A stretch of DNA of 64,000 nucleotides from Evansella clarkii (GCF_002019695.1 NZ_MTIV01000022.1:124001-188000); one strand, 5' to 3'. Numbered from the stretch's first letter, positions 51,255 through 60,694 are shown. Notes: generated by a model not told the origin, from the letters alone. Made by a program: numbers and translations.

Positions 51255-51320
51255 TATAAAATCTGTGAAGTTGAAAATCTAAGAAACTAAAACTACTAAC
51301 AACAGGAGGTAACTTATGAG

Positions 51321-51878
51321 ATGGATACAAGAGAGGTGTTACGACCATTTAAAAGACAGCGATTAGGGTTTGAAGGGGTACTGATCGACATATTTGAACC
51401 GAACAAACGAAACGGGTTCAGCTACGGGCTCGTATTTGCGAGCGTATATGCTCCAAATGAAAGAATTGAGCTGGACCACGTAGTTATCCAGATGAGCGTG
51501 GCAGATTTCAAGAGGGCTCAATTAACCCTTTATACGCGTTATTATTTCACAGCGTCCATCGAATCGTACTACAAAGTGACAGACATTCTTGGGATTACAG
51601 CCAGACGAGAAAGTTTCATGCTCCAAAACATCAGTTTGCACAAGCTGCGGGAATTGCCTGAATCTCAGCTTGCGCAGCCAACCGCATATGTCATGAAACG
51701 AATCAATAACATCATGCTCTGCAAGGCCGGACCGCGACATACCGAAGAGGAACTGATTGATACGGTGTGCAGAACCGCAAATGACGGGTCGGTCGAACAA
51801 TTTATAAATGAATATACAGAAAGTTATCAGCAGGTCATCGTAAGTAAACGTGACGTCGAAGACGCCCTGTACGCCTAA
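51321..51878 (+). CDS. hypothetical protein, 185 aa
   Basis: AGGAGG is 11 nt before ATG 51321. Basic N-terminus (REVLRPFKRQRLGFEG), otherwise alpha/beta. Lies between the VWA and Clp-like genes. Unknown. Confidence 0.62.
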   Translation: MDTREVLRPFKRQRLGFEGVLIDIFEPNKRNGFSYGLVFASVYAPNERIELDHVVIQMSVADFKRAQLTLYTRYYFTASIESYYKVTDILGITARRESFMLQNISLHKLRELPESQLAQPTAYVMKRINNIMLCKAGPRHTEEELIDTVCRTANDGSVEQFINEYTESYQQVIVSKRDVEDALYA

Positions 51879-51977
51879 ACCCTAAAAGCACGGCCCGCCT
51901 GGTCGGTCCGCAATCAAATCTGGGAAGAAATCGCTGAATGACCAGGCGGTACAAAATGAAAAGAGGAGTGTTGAAAA

Positions 51978-53945
51978 ATGGAAAAGACAACAAATATCAA
52001 AATGGGGAAACACGACACGCTGCGCATGGCATCGATTCATGATTTCGGAAAGAACGATCAAAATGGTAATGGCTCTGGTACTGGTGCCGGCGCAGGTTCA
52101 AGTGCCGTTGTAAGTGTTACGCAGGCCCCGTCTAAATCAAACGGGCAAGGACAAGATGACGGGGAGATAGACCTTCTCGTCAATTACAACGAACTTGCTA
52201 AAAAAGGGCACTTCTCCGAGGCCTTATTTCGTGATGCCCAAATTATGCAGGTGTTAAGCGTGCTCGCTTCCAAAAAGAAGCCGAATGCCATTTTAACAGG
52301 GGATTCCGGTGTTGGTAAAACGCAAATCGTAGAGGAAATCGCCCGCAGGCTCGTCAATGACGACCCGATCGTAAACAGCATGTTAAAAGGGATTACCCTG
52401 TATGAGCTTCCGCTAGGGAAAATCGTGAGTGGTTCTAGTTTTGTAGGACAGCTGGAAGAGAAAATCTATCAAGTCATCGACTTCGCACAAAACCCGAAGA
52501 ACAAAGCAATTATCTTTATCGATGAGATCCACCAGATTATGGGATCGGAATCGAACCCGACGTACAATAAGCTCGCTCAGATTTTAAAACCGGCCCTTGG
52601 CAGAGGACACCTGCGCGTCATCGGAGCAACAACCACCCAGGAAGCCGTCACATTCCTTAGTGACCCGGCATTCTCGCGCCGTTGGTCAGATGTACAAGTT
52701 CCTGAATTGAGTCCGGAACAGACGGCTGAGATCGTCCTGAACATCCGGGACGCCTTCCAAAAGCACCATAATGTGATCCTGCCGGACAACGTGATTGAGC
52801 ATGCAGTCGCTATTGGAGATGAATTCAAGCAATACGGCTCCCACCGACCAGACTCCACGATTACGCTGATCGATAAAGCGATGGCAGACGCCCGCATCAA
52901 GCGCGTCAAGCTCAAAGAAGAGGCGAAAGTTAATCCTCATCTGCAGCACATCATCGCAGCGCAGCCCCGCCCTATCGTTGGTGTGAAACAGCTCAAACAA
53001 TCGGCGCTTTCTCTATTAACCGGAGACGAGAAAATGTTCGAACAAAACGCGGATCTGCTTGAAAATGCGCTTGATGACCGGATCATCGGGCAGGAAACGG
53101 CGAAAACAGCCGTCATAGATGCGGTTAAACGTCTCGGTCTTCGCCTGACAAAACGGAAACGTCCTGTGAGTTTCTTATTTGCCGGACCCTCCGGAACCGG
53201 GAAAACGGAAATCGCCAAGCAAATTACCGAGGCGGTCTTCGGCTCCAAAGAACGCATGGTCTATATCAACATGAGTGAATTCTCGAATCCAGCATCCATG
53301 ACACGAATCATCGGTTCCTCTGCTGGGTATGTTGGCAGTGACTCCAAACAGGAGCTTCCGTTTGACACACTGGAGAACAATCCGTATCAGGTCGTATTAC
53401 TGGATGAATTCGAAAAGGCGCACACGGAGGTCCAGCGCTTCTTCATGCAGGCTCTCGATGAAGGGGTTGTGAAGACGAACCGCAACAAGGAGATCGACTT
53501 CTCCCGTACGATTATTATCGCTACGACAAACGCCGGCGTGATTGACATGTCTAAGCGTTCCCTGGGATTTGTTCAGGAGGAAGCGCCAAAACGATCGAAC
53601 GAGGACATTATTCGCATTCTGCAATCGTCGTTTGATACAGAGCTCTTGAACCGTTTTGAGAAACTGATCGCCTTCACGCCAATACAAAAAGAAGACTACA
53701 CGAAGATCCTTGCCGTGAAGTATAACCAGTTGATTGAAGAAGCTCAGGCAAACCGCAAAGACCTGCTGTTTGCACCAAGCCATATCGATATCGATCAGGC
53801 AGTTTCAAACGATAAGTTGTGTGAGCTGGCAGAACAGTCTTATACACCGGCCTCTAACGGTCGTCCGGCTGAGAGGACGATCCGGGAATACATCGAGAAC
53901 ACCATTCTCGATAACCCGAACGCTACGCAGTTCGACCTTTTGTAA
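51978..53945 (+). CDS. double-AAA Clp-family ATPase, 655 aa
   Basis: First AAA domain: Walker A GDSGVGKTQ (about 108-116), Walker B IIFIDEIH (D182). Second: GPSGTGKTE (about 403-411), VVLLDEFEKAH (D476), TTNAG sensor. This is the ClpA/ClpB class. The Clp N-domain is replaced by a 75-residue disordered Gly/Ser stretch (GNGSGTGAGAGSS), and the ClpB coiled-coil middle domain is missing. No clear ClpP-binding IGF loop is visible, so it may be a protein remodeller without a protease. GAGGAG precedes the ATG. Probably works with the MoxR/VWA pair or the adjacent helicase. Confidence 0.88.
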   Translation: MEKTTNIKMGKHDTLRMASIHDFGKNDQNGNGSGTGAGAGSSAVVSVTQAPSKSNGQGQDDGEIDLLVNYNELAKKGHFSEALFRDAQIMQVLSVLASKKKPNAILTGDSGVGKTQIVEEIARRLVNDDPIVNSMLKGITLYELPLGKIVSGSSFVGQLEEKIYQVIDFAQNPKNKAIIFIDEIHQIMGSESNPTYNKLAQILKPALGRGHLRVIGATTTQEAVTFLSDPAFSRRWSDVQVPELSPEQTAEIVLNIRDAFQKHHNVILPDNVIEHAVAIGDEFKQYGSHRPDSTITLIDKAMADARIKRVKLKEEAKVNPHLQHIIAAQPRPIVGVKQLKQSALSLLTGDEKMFEQNADLLENALDDRIIGQETAKTAVIDAVKRLGLRLTKRKRPVSFLFAGPSGTGKTEIAKQITEAVFGSKERMVYINMSEFSNPASMTRIIGSSAGYVGSDSKQELPFDTLENNPYQVVLLDEFEKAHTEVQRFFMQALDEGVVKTNRNKEIDFSRTIIIATTNAGVIDMSKRSLGFVQEEAPKRSNEDIIRILQSSFDTELLNRFEKLIAFTPIQKEDYTKILAVKYNQLIEEAQANRKDLLFAPSHIDIDQAVSNDKLCELAEQSYTPASNGRPAERTIREYIENTILDNPNATQFDLL

Positions 53946-53960
53946 AACTTAAAAAACTGT

Positions 53961-54040
53961 CTTCTGACGAGAGCTAAAAAGCGTTATCAGAAGGCACACG
54001 GCCATGTGTACCCAATTGTCGTACACATGGCCAATTAATT
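53961..54040 (+). other. two hairpins between Clp-like and UvrD-like genes
   Basis: CTTCTGA/TCAGAAG (53961-53993) and a perfect 12-bp stem GGCCATGTGTAC (54000-54011)/GTACACATGGCC (54021-54032) followed by AATTAATTATAT. The second may be a weak terminator or a processing site. Confidence 0.6.
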
Positions 54041-54081
54041 ATATAGAATCAAAAATCCATTGAATGAAAGAGGGTATAAGC

Positions 54082-57000
54082 ATGCCAATTACAATCGATA
54101 CGTCTTCTGATAATCTGAATGAACAGATCACTCAAGTGAACAACACGATCGCTTTGAACAAACAAGTAGACGCCAAATATTTCTCGAAAAACATGACCGG
54201 AAACGGCAAACGTAAAACCGGGCTATTCTCCGTAGATAACGACACAATCAATACGTTCATCAAAGAGAGTCGCCGGCTTTTAGACCGCGTTAACCTAAAC
54301 GAAGCCGCTCACAAGAATCTGGAACGCCACAGCCAGCAAACGTTCGGTAACTTCTTTCATCAGAGCACGAAAGAAAAAGACCAGGAGTTCAAGAAATTTG
54401 AAAACAACCTGACCTCTATGATTCCACCGGTCATGCTTCTCCCGATTTTATCGTCAGCATCTCCTGCGGCACTATCTTTCCCAAAAGATATCGGGATGTA
54501 TAATCTTAATGCGCTGGAGACGATCTGGACAAAAGTGACCAACGGTACCATCGACGGAAAACCCGCGACGACTTATGCACGACCAGTCGTACAATCTATG
54601 AGACTGTATTCCAGGGAGAAAAAACACCAATCAAAATCCGGCCATGTTTCTACGGAATCCCAAGTTACCGGACAGCCGGACATCTATGTGCTGTTTGCAA
54701 CGGTGCTTGACGATATGGATAAAGACGGAGACATGATTTTTGCGAACTCCCGCATCAATGGCGGACGCCGTGTTACGGAAAACCAAGGGGTTGTCACGCT
54801 CGCAAGTCTGGAAGAGAAATCCAGAACCGAGTACGACTACAACAAATTAAACGAGCAGCTGGATAACCACCTGATCGAAGTTATCGGCAACACACAGGTG
54901 AACATCCCGGGAATTACAGCTCATCAGCTGTCTCTTACGATTGGTGACGAATCCATGAGTGACCTGCTCGAATCGCAGGCGACAACGATCACACACCAGG
55001 CCGAGGAAACTCTGCTAAAATTCGTTGAGGTATTCAGCGCACGCATGAAGGAACTCAAAGCGAAGAATTACCACTATCCGAGCGCACAAAAACATCTTGA
55101 TAATGCGCTTATCACGTTCGTTCAGCATATTGATTTACTGAATGATATAGAGGATAACCTGATTACAACCGACCTCCTGGCGTCGATCTATCAGAAGCTG
55201 AAAGAGAACCTGGGTGACCAGCGCACGATTAATGACATCGCACGCCACAGTCTGCGCCTCTTATTGTCTCAGCGACTGCACGAACTGGAGGAGATCCGTG
55301 ACAACGATGGGCTGTATCGCTTTGAGCCGAACGACCAGATCGTTAACCAGGCTATGCAACAAAACCCGAACTATTCGATGCAGCAAAAGCGCATCGTTAC
55401 CACGACTGATCCGCTTGTTATCGGTCAGGCAGGTGCCGGTTCCGGGAAATCCCATACACTTATCGGACGAATCAACTTCCTGAAAGACCAGGGTGAAGAT
55501 TTGAGCAAAGTGCTGGTATTAAGTTTTACAAACGTCGCCGCTATTAACATCAACAACCGTTTTCCAGGAGTACGCTCCGAGACGCTTGCGAATATGTTTC
55601 ATACGATTTATTCCGCGACGCATCCTGCACAAAAACTGTCTCAGCCGTCTACCGTGGCTAACTCGATCCGCCTCTTGAACCCAGCAAGCCAGTATTTCCA
55701 GGACATGGGCCTTGACGCAGATGAACTACGAGAATTTATCGAAGATTTCGCCATGAGGCTTGAGCAGTTCGACCAGACAGGATTTAAGCGTGTGAACCTG
55801 CAGCAAGAATTAAAACGCCTGTCTAACCTTATCGAAGGAAATCTTGATATGTGCAGCTATGTCTTAAACGCTGTGGAACAGACGACGCTGGAGCTGGAAC
55901 CGATCATCATTCACCATAAGCTCCTTCACGGCGGAGACGACCTGAACATTCCGGACGCTTACCAGAACCTGAATTATATTATTACGGATGAATCACAGGA
56001 CATCTCGACATTTGAGTACATCCTGCTGTTAGAGTTGACGCTTCACTATCGCTCCCAGCTGTTGATTATCGGTGACGGTTCCCAGACATTGTACGAGTTC
56101 CGTAACTCCGATCCACGTTATATGAACGCACTGGAAGCATCGAACGTGTTTACCAGCCACAAACTGGAGACGAATTACCGTTCTAACGAAGAAATTCTAA
56201 TGTATGCTAACCAGTTCCTGCAGGTCATTGACGCAAATAAATACGCAGGTATTCAACTTAAATCTTCTAACTTCAGCTCTCCAACGGAACAGTCCGTGAA
56301 AGATGCCATCACGATCGGCGATAATGAAATCTCTGGCGGTACGCTGAAGGACTACACGGAAGGCCTGAAAGAGTATTTACAAAACGACAAGCAGTTCGAG
56401 AAATGGTTTATCGACCGCGTCAAAAAGGGCGAACAGGTTGCTATTATGGGCTGGACGAGAAAAGAAGTTATCGAAGCGGGTGAAGTGATTGAGGCTATGC
56501 TGAAAGACCACCAGCTTGCTCACATCGAAGTCACAAACATCATGTCTAACAACGAGCGTCCGATGACACTATTGTCTCGTTTTGCACGGGCGAAAGCCGA
56601 AAGCCTCCGATCTTTCGATCCGACTCATCCGCACTACCTGAAAGAGATCGAACGTCATGTCGATGAGTTCCTGAACAGGGAATTCAAGCGGGCATCCAGC
56701 AAACAGAGTGCGTTTTATTACAACTTCATCATGAGAAACGTAAAATCCGTAACGCAAAGCCATGAATGGAACGCCTGGGTAGCGGACTACCGCCAAGGGA
56801 AAATCAATAGACACCAAATCGGCAGTTTCCTGATTCAGCAGCTCCTTCGCCTGGAAACACGCAAGAACGCGATGGATCAATTCCTGCGTAAACAAAAAGA
56901 TGTGCCGAACTACGATAAATGTCCAATCATCCTATCGACGATTCACGGTACAAAGGGTCTGGAATTCGACCACACTGTTGTCTTGTTTAACGAAACAAAA

Positions 57001-57222
57001 CGCGGTGCGACCTCACAAGAATCCATGAGAATGATGTTTGTGGCTTTATCACGCGCGAAGAAGTCCGAGTTTATTATCAACTCTCATCGCGCATCGAAAA
57101 TGCGTACCGTGTCAGATTCCCATGCCGGGATGTTCCAAACACCGGTCAGCAGTGCCTTTCTCCGCACGATGAACGACGCGGCGAAGCTCCAGCAGGCTCA
57201 GCCTGCGACGGCCACACCTTAA
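54082..57222 (+). CDS. UvrD/Rep-family SF1 helicase with long N-terminal region, 1046 aa
   Basis: Helicase core begins at about residue 440: Walker A GQAGAGSGKSHT (about 448-459), motif II DESQD (D636), LETNYRS (motif IV region), HGTKGLEFD (motif V, about 955-963) and FVALSRAK (motif VI). UvrD-type enzymes unwind DNA 3'-5' in repair, replication restart or plasmid replication. The first 430 residues do not match the usual enzyme and are probably a specific interaction domain (it contains predicted helices and a strand-rich part near 150-260). GAAAGAGGG precedes ATG 54082. Strong terminator after the gene. Confidence 0.88.
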   Translation: MPITIDTSSDNLNEQITQVNNTIALNKQVDAKYFSKNMTGNGKRKTGLFSVDNDTINTFIKESRRLLDRVNLNEAAHKNLERHSQQTFGNFFHQSTKEKDQEFKKFENNLTSMIPPVMLLPILSSASPAALSFPKDIGMYNLNALETIWTKVTNGTIDGKPATTYARPVVQSMRLYSREKKHQSKSGHVSTESQVTGQPDIYVLFATVLDDMDKDGDMIFANSRINGGRRVTENQGVVTLASLEEKSRTEYDYNKLNEQLDNHLIEVIGNTQVNIPGITAHQLSLTIGDESMSDLLESQATTITHQAEETLLKFVEVFSARMKELKAKNYHYPSAQKHLDNALITFVQHIDLLNDIEDNLITTDLLASIYQKLKENLGDQRTINDIARHSLRLLLSQRLHELEEIRDNDGLYRFEPNDQIVNQAMQQNPNYSMQQKRIVTTTDPLVIGQAGAGSGKSHTLIGRINFLKDQGEDLSKVLVLSFTNVAAININNRFPGVRSETLANMFHTIYSATHPAQKLSQPSTVANSIRLLNPASQYFQDMGLDADELREFIEDFAMRLEQFDQTGFKRVNLQQELKRLSNLIEGNLDMCSYVLNAVEQTTLELEPIIIHHKLLHGGDDLNIPDAYQNLNYIITDESQDISTFEYILLLELTLHYRSQLLIIGDGSQTLYEFRNSDPRYMNALEASNVFTSHKLETNYRSNEEILMYANQFLQVIDANKYAGIQLKSSNFSSPTEQSVKDAITIGDNEISGGTLKDYTEGLKEYLQNDKQFEKWFIDRVKKGEQVAIMGWTRKEVIEAGEVIEAMLKDHQLAHIEVTNIMSNNERPMTLLSRFARAKAESLRSFDPTHPHYLKEIERHVDEFLNREFKRASSKQSAFYYNFIMRNVKSVTQSHEWNAWVADYRQGKINRHQIGSFLIQQLLRLETRKNAMDQFLRKQKDVPNYDKCPIILSTIHGTKGLEFDHTVVLFNETKRGATSQESMRMMFVALSRAKKSEFIINSHRASKMRTVSDSHAGMFQTPVSSAFLRTMNDAAKLQQAQPATATP

Positions 57223-57231
57223 CATCTATCC

Positions 57232-57273
57232 GACCTCTGGACCCTCATGGGGTTTCGGAGGTCTTTTTTTTTC
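57232..57273 (+). terminator. intrinsic terminator
   Basis: GACCTC (57232-57237) with GAGGTC (57258-57263), inner CCC/GGG pairs, T9. Ends the MoxR-UvrD block. Confidence 0.85.
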
Positions 57274-57483
57274 TTGCACGATGCCAGGTCACACCCAGTT
57301 ATTAAAATGCTTTATTTAAGGCGAGTAATGGGCCGTAGAGACGTTTTAGGACCTATCGGGGTGTAAAAGTACCAATTTACTGGATAATGGCTCACAGACA
57401 ATCTCTCAGGGGTAGATATCGCCATTACGGGAGTATTTAACACCTCACCCCGAGATCACAAAGCAAAAACCGCTTAAAAATCA

Positions 57484-57869
57484 AAAATGTTCCTTCGTTC
57501 CTGGTTTATTTGAGAAAACTTTATATACGTAACACGTATGTATATATTATTTTTTTTTATAAGTCTTTACTTAATAAAAAGAGGAACAAAGGAACATAAT
57601 CGCGTGACCCCTTGGTATGAAAGGATTTAGCTGTTCCTTTTTTGCCTGTGACTCCAGGGACATTGGAGGGACATTTCAAGAGAAAAAGGAACAAAACTGC
57701 CGAAATTACTTGCATGTATGCAAAATGAGGTGTTTGTTCGTTTAATGTTGGAACCGCTTACATTTATAAATCTACTTGCATGTACGCAATTTTCACTCAA
57801 AAAAAGGAACATTTAGAGCGAAAAAGGAACATTTTGACCCTAAAAAGGAACAAAGCAGGAACAAATATA
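57484..57869. repeat. 386-bp control/origin-like block, copy 2
   Basis: Matches 731-1116 over its whole length with scattered substitutions, same length and orientation, keeping the AT-rich run, GGAACA repeats, two TTGCA palindromes (57710, 57776) and a weaker cre-like site (57749-57762). Unlike copy 1 it is not followed by the ribbon-helix-helix gene: 57870-58003 shows no gene. Substitutions fall mainly between the motifs, as expected for conserved function. 57274-57483 also shows no gene. Confidence 0.7.
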
Positions 57870-58003
57870 GGGACACCTTTTCGGGGGCATTTAGCAGTAT
57901 CCCGCCCCTCTTTTTTCTGTGACTTACGGACCGAAGCGTCCGTTTTCGCCGATGAACAAAACCCTGAGTGTTGTGGTAGGCGGAATGAGAGGAAATAAAA
58001 GTG

Positions 58004-58027
58004 AAAACGCTCTGCATACAGTGGAAT
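58004..58027 (+). promoter_or_regulatory. operator copy 7
   Basis: AAAACGCTCT, 4 bp, ACAGTGGAAT. Sixteen bp upstream of a -35 (TTGTTA, 58043). Confidence 0.6.
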
Positions 58028-58042
58028 AGATAAATTATTTCA

Positions 58043-58071
58043 TTGTTAAACAAATAGGCATATGCTATAAT
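58043..58071 (+). promoter_or_regulatory. promoter between operator copies 7 and 8
   Basis: TTGTTA (58043-58048), 17 bp, TATAAT (58066-58071). Flanked on both sides by copies of the 24-bp inverted repeat, consistent with looping or dual-site repression. Confidence 0.7.
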
Positions 58072-58083
58072 GGAAATAGATGG

Positions 58084-58107
58084 AAAACACTGTACGTCCA
58101 ACGTTTT
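58084..58107 (+). promoter_or_regulatory. operator copy 8
   Basis: AAAACACTGT, 4 bp, CCAACGTTTT; immediately downstream of the -10 box. Confidence 0.6.
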
Positions 58108-58176
58108 AGTTATAAATTATGCTTATTTTGCACCCCACCATGAAAAAAAGGGACTAAAAAACAGGAGGTTTTATTG

Positions 58177-59427
58177 ATGATCGAGGAAATGAAAAAGATA
58201 AACGGCCAGGCTGAGCAAGACAATCAGACAGGCATTCAACCGATCCAGACAGCTATCGCCGAAGTGAATATCGTACCGGCTATCACGGAAACATCCAATT
58301 TTCAAATTGTGCTGCAGGAAATCCCGCTCCGGGTGCAGGAAGCAAACAAACTGCTTGAAGATTACCGCGAAAATCCCGACGCGTTTCTTGAAACCATCGA
58401 CGATGCTACCCTGGATGGCCAATTAAAAGAAATGGCGCAGGTGTCAGGGTTTGTCAGAGACGTGGAGAAATCACGTAAGGACATTAAGGCATATATGAAT
58501 GGCGTCCGGGATCAGCTGCTCAACACGCTCGATAAGCGCCTGGAAGGAGCGTCGTTTCGCGAGTTGGAGCGGGCCCAATCGGATATTAAACAATTAAAGA
58601 AAGATGTGGACGCTGACCGACGCGCAAAGCGCTGGGAGGAAATCAGAGTGACGTTTGAAGCGAATGTGAACCGTTATCCGTTGCTCGGAGAATTCACCCC
58701 GGAACTTGCGGACTTCAGCCGGTTCAAGCTCTTGTTTCCGAAACTGATCTCTGGGGCGAAAACACGTAAAGTGAAAGAGGCGGATCACACAACCGTAAAC
58801 GAGACACTCTATGCGTGGAATACCGCGGTGGAACTCATAAAAGAAAACGAATGGGGATTGTCGCCGCAGGATTTGAACCAGCTGCTTACGATGTTCAAAC
58901 AAAATCCTTCCGTAGAACTGGTTCAGCGGGAAGGCCGACAGCTTAGAATTAACGCCGAAGCCCGAGAGAAAGCTCGCCAAGAAGCAGAAGCCCGCCGTAT
59001 CGCACAAGAGCGTCAGGCCAAAATCGCTGAGCAGCAACGCCAGGAAGAACTGGCACGCATTCAGGAGCAGGAGCGTCAGGCTAAGTTAAAACAGGACGCT
59101 GAAGCGCAAAGGAGAGCGGAGCAAGAACGGCAGGCGCTCGAAGAACGCTCTCGTCTGATGGCGGAACAGGAACGCCAGCGGAAAGCGGAATACGCCAACT
59201 TCGGCGGGCAGTATAAAACGATTTTCAAAGAATCGTTCCCGCGTTTTATAGAGTACCTGTTTAACAACCCGGCATATCACGATGTCCATTCCAGTGCGCA
59301 GACCAAAGCATCTGTCATTTATGACATCATGCGCCAGGTAGAGCGTCCGGACTCCGTGGTCACAAGGGAAACTGCGAAAGATCCACAGAAGGTGCTGGAT
59401 CTTGTCCGATATATTCTGGATGCGTAA
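58177..59427 (+). CDS. DUF1351-like coiled-coil protein, 416 aa
   Basis: AGGAGG is about 8 nt before ATG 58177. N-terminal half helical with SGFVRDVEKSRKDIKAYMNG (about 93-112), resembling phage DUF1351 proteins found beside recombination genes; identification is tentative. Residues about 265-345 form a long charged coiled coil (repeats of E-A-R-Q/RQAK). A small C-terminal globular part follows (about 345-416). Transcribed from the promoter flanked by operators 7 and 8. Confidence 0.6.
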   Translation: MIEEMKKINGQAEQDNQTGIQPIQTAIAEVNIVPAITETSNFQIVLQEIPLRVQEANKLLEDYRENPDAFLETIDDATLDGQLKEMAQVSGFVRDVEKSRKDIKAYMNGVRDQLLNTLDKRLEGASFRELERAQSDIKQLKKDVDADRRAKRWEEIRVTFEANVNRYPLLGEFTPELADFSRFKLLFPKLISGAKTRKVKEADHTTVNETLYAWNTAVELIKENEWGLSPQDLNQLLTMFKQNPSVELVQREGRQLRINAEAREKARQEAEARRIAQERQAKIAEQQRQEELARIQEQERQAKLKQDAEAQRRAEQERQALEERSRLMAEQERQRKAEYANFGGQYKTIFKESFPRFIEYLFNNPAYHDVHSSAQTKASVIYDIMRQVERPDSVVTRETAKDPQKVLDLVRYILDA

Positions 59428-59447
59428 ATCGCACAGCTGAACGGGAA

Positions 59448-59485
59448 AAAGGGTCCGGGGGTTATCCCCGGACCCTTTATTTTTT
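59448..59485. terminator. strong, probably bidirectional terminator
   Basis: AAAGGGTCCGGGG (59448-59460), 5-nt loop, CCCCGGACCCTTT (59466-59478), ATTTTTT; A-run before the stem. Lies between convergent genes and overlaps the end of the minus-strand one. Confidence 0.9.
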
Positions 59486-60694
59486 GGCTTTTAATGCGAG
59501 TGCTTTTTCACGGCGCTCTTTGAATTTAATTAATTTCGCCCCGTCAATGTTTAAACGATCAATAGCCTCATCAAGAATAGCGATTTCATTGTCGTAATCT
59601 TTAAGTTTTCGATAAGCCATGGCATATGAATCATATAAGACGGGTGCGTCGTAGCCGTTGTAACGGGCCTTATCGAATAATTCAATGGCTCGCTCAATAT
59701 TACCATCTTTTCGTTCCCTGTCGCCTTTTTCCCAGTACGGCATCCCTTCGGCGAAGCCTTTATGGGAGTCATTCGAATTCTTAATTTTATTTAGCGCGAC
59801 TCGGTTATGGACAGGGTTGATCGATAGTTCTTCTGTAACAGCCACCTCTACTTCGCCATACTTTTCTTTTAACAGCAACCAAACATCTATTAAATGGTAG
59901 GTCGGTATATTCCGACCGAGTTTCTCTAATGCTTGGTCTTGATCCGACTCATAATTAGTGACGTAATCATCCCCGATGTATATCCACGCAGTAATTGATT
60001 TTGCATATTTGCTTTTCATGATTTTGCTTTTATTAGACAGCAATAACGTTTTTGTTTCACTGATATATTTGTCCAAATTCCCACCGTAGATGACATCGAT
60101 CTCATCCCGCATATTCCGATCAATGAAGACGACGTTTTTTAGATTTTCATATACCACGCCATCAAAGGAGCGATGCTTTATCCCAAAGTAATGTTCTTCT
60201 ATTTCACTTGGGTATAGACAAGGAGCTTTTTCAAACTGGAGTGCAGGTGTGCCAGGGCTTCGATCATATCCGTTATCTCTGTTAGTCAACAATGGGATGA
60301 TTCGATTTGTTAACCTATCATTTGTTTCATTTAGTATTCTGGTCATTTCTTGCGTTTCTAACGCGATCGCCTCGTCTTCGGTCAACCCCTCCCCGACAAA
60401 ACGAACACCGGTGTCGTACATGTTGCGGATTTTTTCAGCCTCATAGGCCCGTTCGTGAAACTCTTTATAGCGGTCTTTTCGCCCTTTTCCCACATAGAAG
60501 GTTTCACCCGTCTCTTTAATAAACCACGCATACACATAGAAATCTTTCGCGGTGCTTCCAGTTGAAACACCTACATCTGATGAAGAAATAGAGACGTTAT
60601 GATTTTCATCAAATGAAATCCCCACAGACATATCCATAGATTGTTTCTTTTCTTTCTCTTTTTTCTTTCCAAAAAGTTTGCCCAACAGCCCCAT
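59477..60694 (-). CDS. GIY-YIG domain protein with TPR-like C-terminus, 405 aa
   Basis: ATG at 60694 follows GAGGAGGAG by 6 nt. A basic N-terminus (LLGKLFGKKKEKEKK) is followed by a variant GIY-YIG nuclease fold: VYAWF (54-58), FYVGKG (66-71), R75 and a Glu in EAIALETQE. The C-terminal 80 residues look like two TPR helices pairs (AIELFDKARYNGYDAPVLYDSYAMAYRKL broken here: AIELFDKARY and YDSYAMAYRKL). Could be a DNA-cutting protein with a protein-binding tail; the motif variation leaves activity uncertain. First plus-strand neighbour is convergent. Confidence 0.72.
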   Translation of the reverse strand: MGLLGKLFGKKKEKEKKQSMDMSVGISFDENHNVSISSSDVGVSTGSTAKDFYVYAWFIKETGETFYVGKGRKDRYKEFHERAYEAEKIRNMYDTGVRFVGEGLTEDEAIALETQEMTRILNETNDRLTNRIIPLLTNRDNGYDRSPGTPALQFEKAPCLYPSEIEEHYFGIKHRSFDGVVYENLKNVVFIDRNMRDEIDVIYGGNLDKYISETKTLLLSNKSKIMKSKYAKSITAWIYIGDDYVTNYESDQDQALEKLGRNIPTYHLIDVWLLLKEKYGEVEVAVTEELSINPVHNRVALNKIKNSNDSHKGFAEGMPYWEKGDRERKDGNIERAIELFDKARYNGYDAPVLYDSYAMAYRKLKDYDNEIAILDEAIDRLNIDGAKLIKFKERREKALALKAKK

